A DNA stretch of 64,000 nucleotides from Cytidiella melzeri. Taxonomy: Eukaryota > Basidiomycota > Agaricomycetes > Polyporales > Irpicaceae. Within the stretch, counting starts at the first letter, position 1, and the number at the start of each line of letters is the position of its first letter. Below the pieces are notes generated by a model that saw only the letters and a program-made list of their open reading frames with translations, was not told the DNA's origin and ran no database searches. Positions 58,515-64,000 of this stretch are shown here, piece after piece. The translations under genes were made by a program, and so were the position numbers. The DNA lies in assembly GCA_022592445.1 (NCBI GenBank), contig JABYQR010000078.1, positions 62,001-126,000 of the forward strand, given 5' to 3'.

Positions 58515-61500
58515 ATGTCGTTCCATCCCGAGGTCGCGATTGCAGCGCTTCAAGCCCTAATCCCCTCAAAGAGAGATCAAGAAGCCTTCGAGCAAGAATG
58601 GATGCAGAATGTTAGCAATACATACAATTTGGATATGGAACTTACTCACTTCCCATCTTAGGTTGCAAGCCGAGTGATGGGCTGGACAACTGTTCGCCAA
58701 GGACACCAGTCTCTCCGCCAGGACCAGCTCGAATGGGAGGCGCATGTAGTCAAGTATGTGAACTACATGTCTTGCAGCAAATCAGCTGTGAAGACTGGTC
58801 AGCCGAAGAAAGGGGCAGCATTTCGAGTGCTCAGCAGCCTACCTGTGTGGGGCCCAGTTTTCAATCCGCCAACCTTTTCGGATGTTCTGAGAAGAGACCC
58901 GCATGCTTTGGTTAATAAAAAAACTGGTAGATTGGAAGAGATCAAGCCTACCCAAGCCTACCTTCGCCGTCTCACAGTTGTCCATCCATTCTACTTCCCA
59001 CAACTCCGACGGTGCCCATGGAACAGGTCCCACAACATCTCTGGTGATGGTTGGCAGTCATCGGGCAGTCGAGAAGTTCACGACATGTCTCAGGAAGAGA
59101 CAGCTATAGGGTATCAGATCAGGTGCAACGATTGCAAGGACGAGGTCGACAGAAATGGCAAGTCACTTACCTACTGCTTCGCGTTGACGAATTCGGAGTA
59201 CTGGGAAGAGCTTGGAGAAGATTACCGTACACTTCCCTGTGTGTTCTTCAGCTTCTAGACCTGATGCGGTTTAAATACACTTACAGATAAAATCTTCAGG
59301 CAAAATACCCCACTTCTTTCACAAGTGTGCACTTACCCGCAAGTTGTTCAACGTTATCGTTGAGTTCCGCTTGCCGCTGACGACGTTAGGACTGGCTACG
59401 CATATTGAACGTGAGAGCGACTGCAAACGCACCTCACACACCAGCACTGACACAGAATGCAGAACTTCACCTTCTACAGTACCATCAAAAGCGACTAGAG
59501 TACTTGCGTTTCATCGAGGACGTGATCTCACCAGCGCAGAAGAGCCAGTCAAAGCTGATGTTCAGCTATCAGTTTGCTGTTGCCCCTTTCTCTGCTCCGC
59601 AAAATCCCAAGGGCTACAACAACAATTCAATCAGTCATGAGATGATTACAGAGGTCTACGCTCACTTTGGTGCTCTTCGTCTACAGGAATCAGCGCAGTA
59701 TATGCGAACACTGGGAGGTGAGTTGTGTGTTTCGAGCTTGCTGTCATAATGTCTTGGACTCATCTTGATGCTGCTTATTAGCTGTCACGCTATCATTCGA
59801 TCATACCTTCCGTGTTGCTCATAAAGCCACCATAACATCAAAAGATGGGAAGAGGGAGAGAGTCTGGAAGGGAGGTATGTTCTCAGCGGTCAACAAAAAA
59901 AACGAAATTGTTCTATATGTAAGTACGTGAATTGACTGCCTGCGTCTCATCTGATAATTTGAATTGGTAGCGTTTCTGTCAAAGCGGTGCAAACAATGAG
60001 TTTGGAGAGTCACTAGCAGGCCTTCGACGCAGGCTTGAAGAACTTGACTTACCTGTATCAGAGCTGCTCGTCGTAGCAGACAACTGCTGCACGGTTGCGG
60101 GAGCTGTGAACAAGAACTTGCCAGGTGCCTTTCTTGGGCTCAACCTCAAGCACTTCAAAGGACGGTGAGTAGCGGTGCTTTGCAACACTATCCTTTGCCT
60201 ATCTCTAAGGTTTGCCATAGATACGAGGCCGTCATTGTTGGCGGAGTTCATAATCCGCACCGCCCTGCAGTATTGCGTGACATCGTCAACGCAATTCTAG
60301 AGTGTCCTGCGGAAGACGGAAGACCTGCAAGATGGCGTCCCCAGGAAGAGCAGGCGGTCATGCTCAAAGCAATGTACCAAAAGTGGCTCGCTCATGGTGG
60401 GGTGTGGTCCGAAGCAGCAGCAAAGGTCAGTACCCATGATTTACGTTGGTAATCGAGAAGATAAGTGGAACTTCCCTTACACAACAGGCACATACCGTTC
60501 AGATGGGGCATGTTATCAAAGGGTGCCTGTCTTGTCCCCGGAGTGATGTTCGGTCTGATGGAAGTCGGATTGAGGGTTCCCACAAGGGCTGGAACCCTTT
60601 ACAACGCGCGAACCCCTCTGGATATCAAGCAATTCTTTTCCTCGCTGGTGACCATGTTCAACGACGAAACATTAGTGTTATCTCCAACTCGAAAGAGTTT
60701 TCCCCCTCCCTCTTCATTGCTTCGTCACACGGCTGCCATCACCTCGCACTTGTCAACTTTATTGCTCATCGATGGAACACATTTCTCAACGACCACAATC
60801 CTTCGACGACACCAAGAGGAACACTTACGTTGACCAACCATGCCACCCTTCATTTGCTTCCAACCCTTGCCAATGTTCTGAGCCAAGAGACCTTCGGCGC
60901 TGTGGTATCAACTCACGCGATGACGTTTGGTGGCCTAGTGAAGATTGAAGACGACGACGACGACGACAATCTTCTGGACATCAGTTTGTACGACGAAGAG
61001 AGGCGCCAGGAAATCTTACAAGAGATGAACATCGACCCTCAGCTTGCCAACACGTTCAAGAAGAGAATACTCGTACCTATCGATCCCGTGTTACTCGAAT
61101 GCTCACCATCGAGTACTATCGACGCCGAGCCATCAAGTACTATCAACGCCGACACGGTCACCAACAAGTCAGCCAAAGTCGAGCTTGTGGAATCTGAGCC
61201 AACGCTGTTTACTGAAGTGTCAAAGGGAAAGGCTCTGTTCGAAGCCCTAGTAGTGGTAAGCAGTGCGGTTGACGCTTTTTGTTGCGAGATTTTGACTCTT
61301 CTGGATAGGACCTCACACAGGACAGCGAACCACCAACATCAAGCCTCGACAGTACCAGATCAGCCGGCAAGCGTAAGGCAGATGCACAAGCCCAGCGTAC
61401 AGGTGGCAAAGAAACCAAGAAACCCCGCGTCACATCAGCAAGCAAAGATGCACGAACGACCGTCACGAAAGTAAGTCCGATTTCAATGTGAAGTGAAGAT

Positions 61501-62821
61501 GGGCGAACTTACCGTTACTACAGCAGAACAGCATACACCGCTTTTTTGCATCTTCAGGTTTCCTGCCCTCTTCGTCAATGGACACCTTACAAACGCCTGC
61601 TATCGCTGGCTTCACGAGCCCGGAGTCTATTGTTTCAGATGCAGCTGCAATGTGCGCTGCCTTTGTTCCTTCGACAAGCTCCTCGACATCTACCTCAGGC
61701 TTCACGCCGTTCACGCCCATGTCAACCCAATTCGGTCACGTCAAGCCACTAAGTGCAGTCGTCGCGACAAAATCACCAGCTGCTCCGAACTCCTCAACTC
61801 CAGCGATGACGGCACCGCCGGTTTCTGTGTCCTGTGTCCGAACTGCTCCCAGCACTGTTGAGGCACTGTCTGAACGCTTACCACTCCCTGATGACATGCT
61901 CGGGCTGACCCCATCTGCGAGGCTTTTCAAGATTCACACGAACATCGATCCAACTTCGCTCAAGATCAGCGGCGACGTTGAATACTTCCTATTTATGGAT
62001 TTGCGTGCAAAGCACCACTGGGCCTCTCATCGCATGACATCAACTTCGTATGTTGAGGCTACACACAACTACAACGAAGCTCTTGTAGCAGCGTACCAGA
62101 ACAAATCGAGCCATCCGCCATCAAAGAAGAATCCGCGGGCCATCATGGACAAGCTCGGGGAAATCGAGGGGGAGGTGCTCGAAAGACTGGCGCGAAATGA
62201 TTTCAAATGTGAGTCGAGTCTCGAGCTTATCGTTTGAGAATGTGCTCACTGCGACCATCACTCATTAGCAAAGAGCACCGGATCGTCAACATTCTGGTCG
62301 CGTCATTGCTCAGCTGTGAACCTTGTGGAAACTGGCCCAAAGGACAAGCCAAAACGTGTGGGCGGCATCTGCACGCGCTGCCAAACGATTATGCACCCTG
62401 GAAAGGAGGGCGCACCAGAGAATCACAAGCGCGGATTGTGCTCGGACGGAGTCCCAACACACATGTCCTCTGTCAAGTACGACAACGATAAGAAAATGCA
62501 GGAGACAACACCACCCTGGCCTCAGCCGGCCGGCCTGTTCACAAAAATGAAGAAGGTCCACTACTTCCACCCCTTGGCATTCTTGGCCGTTGTCCGCCAC
62601 ATGTACGAGGTCGCCGTGATACAGCAGGATGCAGGCGCGTTGACCATGGAGCACGAGGCGTTTGCAGAAATGCTTCTGCAGCGCATCAAAACCATCGACG
62701 GCAGCATTCTTTTCCGCCTGTTCCCTCAACTTCAAATCCCTCCTTCCACCCCGGCTTCCCTCATTGTTGATATTCATGGTGTACGTTTCCTTCGTGTTGA
62801 CTGCCTACGCAATGAGGCTTG
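58515..62821 (+). CDS. DDE transposase of a basidiomycete-specific family
   Basis: The start MSFHPEVAIAALQALIPSKR at 58515 splices (GTTAGC to CATCTTAG) to VASRVMGWTTVRQGHQSLRQ. The N-terminal zinc-binding-like region has GREVHDMSQEETAIGYQIRC-type spacing near 59080. The catalytic core reads LSFDHTFRVAHKATI (Asp codon 59799-59801), LLVVADNCCTVAG (Asp 60079-60081), HNPHRPAVLRDIVNAIL, and DGSRIEGSHKGWNPLQR (Glu 60572-60574), which is a complete DDE triad. A long variable region with an Asp-rich stretch (near 60950) and an NLS-like SAGKRKADAQ follows, and a C-terminal zinc motif, CTRCQTIMHPGKEGAPENHK with HKRGLC, lies near 62369-62445. I recognise the overall layout from many uncharacterised Agaricomycete proteins. 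About nine introns are required. No lesion was seen. Confidence 0.75.
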
Positions 62822-63174
62822 AATTGGGACACTCAAACGTTAACACCCGCGCCGCGCGGTGGTAGTTCAAGTACCATTTTTGCAGCTTCAAGTGGTGCGG
62901 TGTACATAAAAATAGAATAGGGATACTATTTTACATGTCCTCTCTCAGAATTTGAAGCATCTTGCTTACGAAAACCGTCGCTGCTGATTGATGAACGGTG
63001 TAATACTAGCGCACAAAATGTGGCCTCCTACGAAAAGTGTACGAAGCGCCCGCTAAGTCGTTGAGTCTGGTGGGCGCTAGTGTTGTGTCCTCTCGACCTA
63101 ACGGACCTACACGACCTAACAGGTCCACCCCTTGCCATCACAAACCTCCTCTGACAACCAGCTCTTGCTCTTAT
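62822..63174. other. Spacer after the transposase, nothing recognised
   Basis: A 3' flank of the transposase gene with no coding evidence. The repeated words GACCTAACGG and GACCTAACAGG occur near 63095-63125. Confidence 0.45.
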
Positions 63175-63238
63175 TGTTGGGTGAGCACCTCGCCGGTGCG
63201 ACTCACACTACGCGGAGTTTCCCGGACTATACAGTTGA
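63175..63238 (+). repeat. 64-bp direct repeat, right copy (CpG-rich)
   Basis: It begins TGTTGGGTGAGCACC and ends CTATACAGTTGA, with six CpG sites. The first half can fold as a hairpin (GTGAGCACC with GGTGCGACTCAC). It resembles a tRNA-type B box (GGTGCGACTC), but no A box was found. Confidence 0.85.
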
Positions 63239-63275
63239 TTGGAAATCCAATCTAGAAGTACCTACATCATGCATC

Positions 63276-64000
63276 TGTCATGGATGGCCTGACTAGCCCT
63301 TAATTTTTGCAATTTACCTCTTGTTTTTATCTATAAAACTCCGGGCTGCAGCTTAGTTGCAACCTTTCCTACATAAACTCCCTTTGCACGTCTATTAAGC
63401 GCCCGTATCACGTGGCTTAGACGCTCCACACGGTCACATTACTTGCTACTACGTCACACTGGCATGTGACTTAGCTTAAGTAAGACCACATGGCTACAGA
63501 CACATGGTTCAGCCCATAGCTAGGGTTTGACGTCATAGATACTGTCCACATGAGCTCCTTATTGTTCTTTCCTTATTGTTCTCTTTATGGAAGGATGTTC
63601 TCACAGGTGTGGGAATGGAATACAATAGTTGGTCTCCTTTTAGATAGATTCTCTCACGAGTAGAGTTCTTGGCAAGGTCAAGACAATAGCTATTGTTCTC
63701 CTTTAGGTAGTTCTTTTGTTCTTCGTTCACACGGCTTCTTGCAAAGCCTGCCCTCAACATGGTCTGTGCGCAGGTCCCTGAAGTCTATATATACTGCTAC
63801 ATGTACGCTCCTAGCCCCCCATCTCGACCTCTTGGTCTTTACTGGGCTAGGTAAGCCACCCCCTCTTGTACTATATAGCTGGTAGTACAAATGCTAACTT
63901 GGTCTTTACTGGGCTAGCCTTCTGAATAAGTTTGATAGCTGGTGAACGCATTGTGCTTCACGCCTGCCACCACCTCCTCGTCGTCATCCGCATCGTGTCC
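63276..64000 (+). mobile_element. Second, inverted copy of the LINE-associated LTR-like element
   Basis: It is the reverse complement of 8390-7640, starting inside the LINE RNase H coding end (TGTCATGGATGGCC at 63276) and running to the window edge. It keeps the TATATATA box near 63786, the 20-mer CTTGGTCTTTACTGGGCTAG at 63831-63850 with a GTAAGC donor, and the second 20-mer at 63898-63917. The copies differ at scattered positions. The right end lies outside the window. Confidence 0.85.

Larger units (their letters stand above)
56336..63238 (+). mobile_element. Candidate DDE transposon unit with accessory gene, apparently intact
   Basis: A transposase gene (58515-62821) and a second spliced gene (about 56930-58184) lie in the same orientation between two 64-bp direct repeats. 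The direct repeats may be unrelated to the transposon ends; I found no convincing terminal inverted repeat by eye, so the limits given are provisional. Unlike the LINE and the gypsy element, the transposase exons I followed contain no stops and keep all catalytic residues. Confidence 0.5.

Noticed and set aside
56930..62821. KDZ-type (Kyakuja/Dileera/Zisupton) transposon
   Set aside because: The catalytic motifs read FDHTF, ADNCC and RIEGSHK instead of the pattern I associate with KDZ proteins, and no linked TET/JBP gene is present.
63175..63238. tRNA or SINE with B-box-like GGTGCGACTC
   Set aside because: No A box at the right distance, no cloverleaf and no poly-T terminator were found; the similarity to a B box is one short word.
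56336..63238. Helitron with 3' hairpin at the direct repeats
   Set aside because: The hairpin is present in both copies in the same orientation, there is no CTRR end, and no Rep-helicase gene is seen.

Overview
The window is genomic DNA from a filamentous basidiomycete, most likely a mushroom-forming Agaricomycete. The evidence is the dense spliced genes with introns of about 50-65 nt (GT-AG, one probable GC-AG), fungal families (Zn2Cys6 regulator, BRE4/ArAE-type transporter, DAP1, BCS1-like AAA protein) and transposon families typical of basidiomycetes. The species cannot be named from sequence alone. No rRNA, tRNA or CRISPR was recognised.

Layout. 1-5.6 kb holds cellular genes: the 3' part of COG3 (+), an F-box/LRR-like gene with a frame break (+) and a five-exon HAD phosphatase (-). 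5.9-27.2 kb is a transposon-rich block: an LTR-like promoter relic, a decayed LINE on the minus strand (endonuclease, RT, RNase H, zinc knuckle) carrying an LTR-like insertion, a decayed chromodomain Ty3/gypsy element with both LTRs, more relics, and a nearly complete DDE transposase preceded by another LTR-like promoter. A same-orientation array of the motif TTTTTACGAACAC ends at the next gene. 27.2-55.5 kb is the main cellular gene island: two membrane proteins of unknown function, a 360-bp MITE, a Zn2Cys6 transcription factor, an OB-fold protein divergently paired with a BRE4-like transporter, API5, DAP1 and a BCS1-like AAA ATPase. 56.3-63.2 kb is a second DDE transposon with an intact catalytic triad and a separate accessory gene. 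The window ends in an inverted second copy of the LTR-like insertion found inside the LINE.

How parts relate. The cellular genes are ordinary housekeeping functions (Golgi tethering, haem/sterol binding, a BCS1-like AAA protein, nuclear survival factor, transport) with no shared pathway. The transposons carry the unusual signals. (1) A spliced antisense coiled-coil ORF lies between pol and the 3' LTR of the gypsy element. (2) In the LTR-like leaders, direct repeats coincide with both ends of a candidate intron. (3) Catalytic losses, stop codons and repeat differences are largely explained by C-to-T change at CpG, pointing to cytosine-methylation-driven decay. (4) The 56-63 kb transposon shows no such decay in the parts I read and carries an accessory protein I cannot identify.
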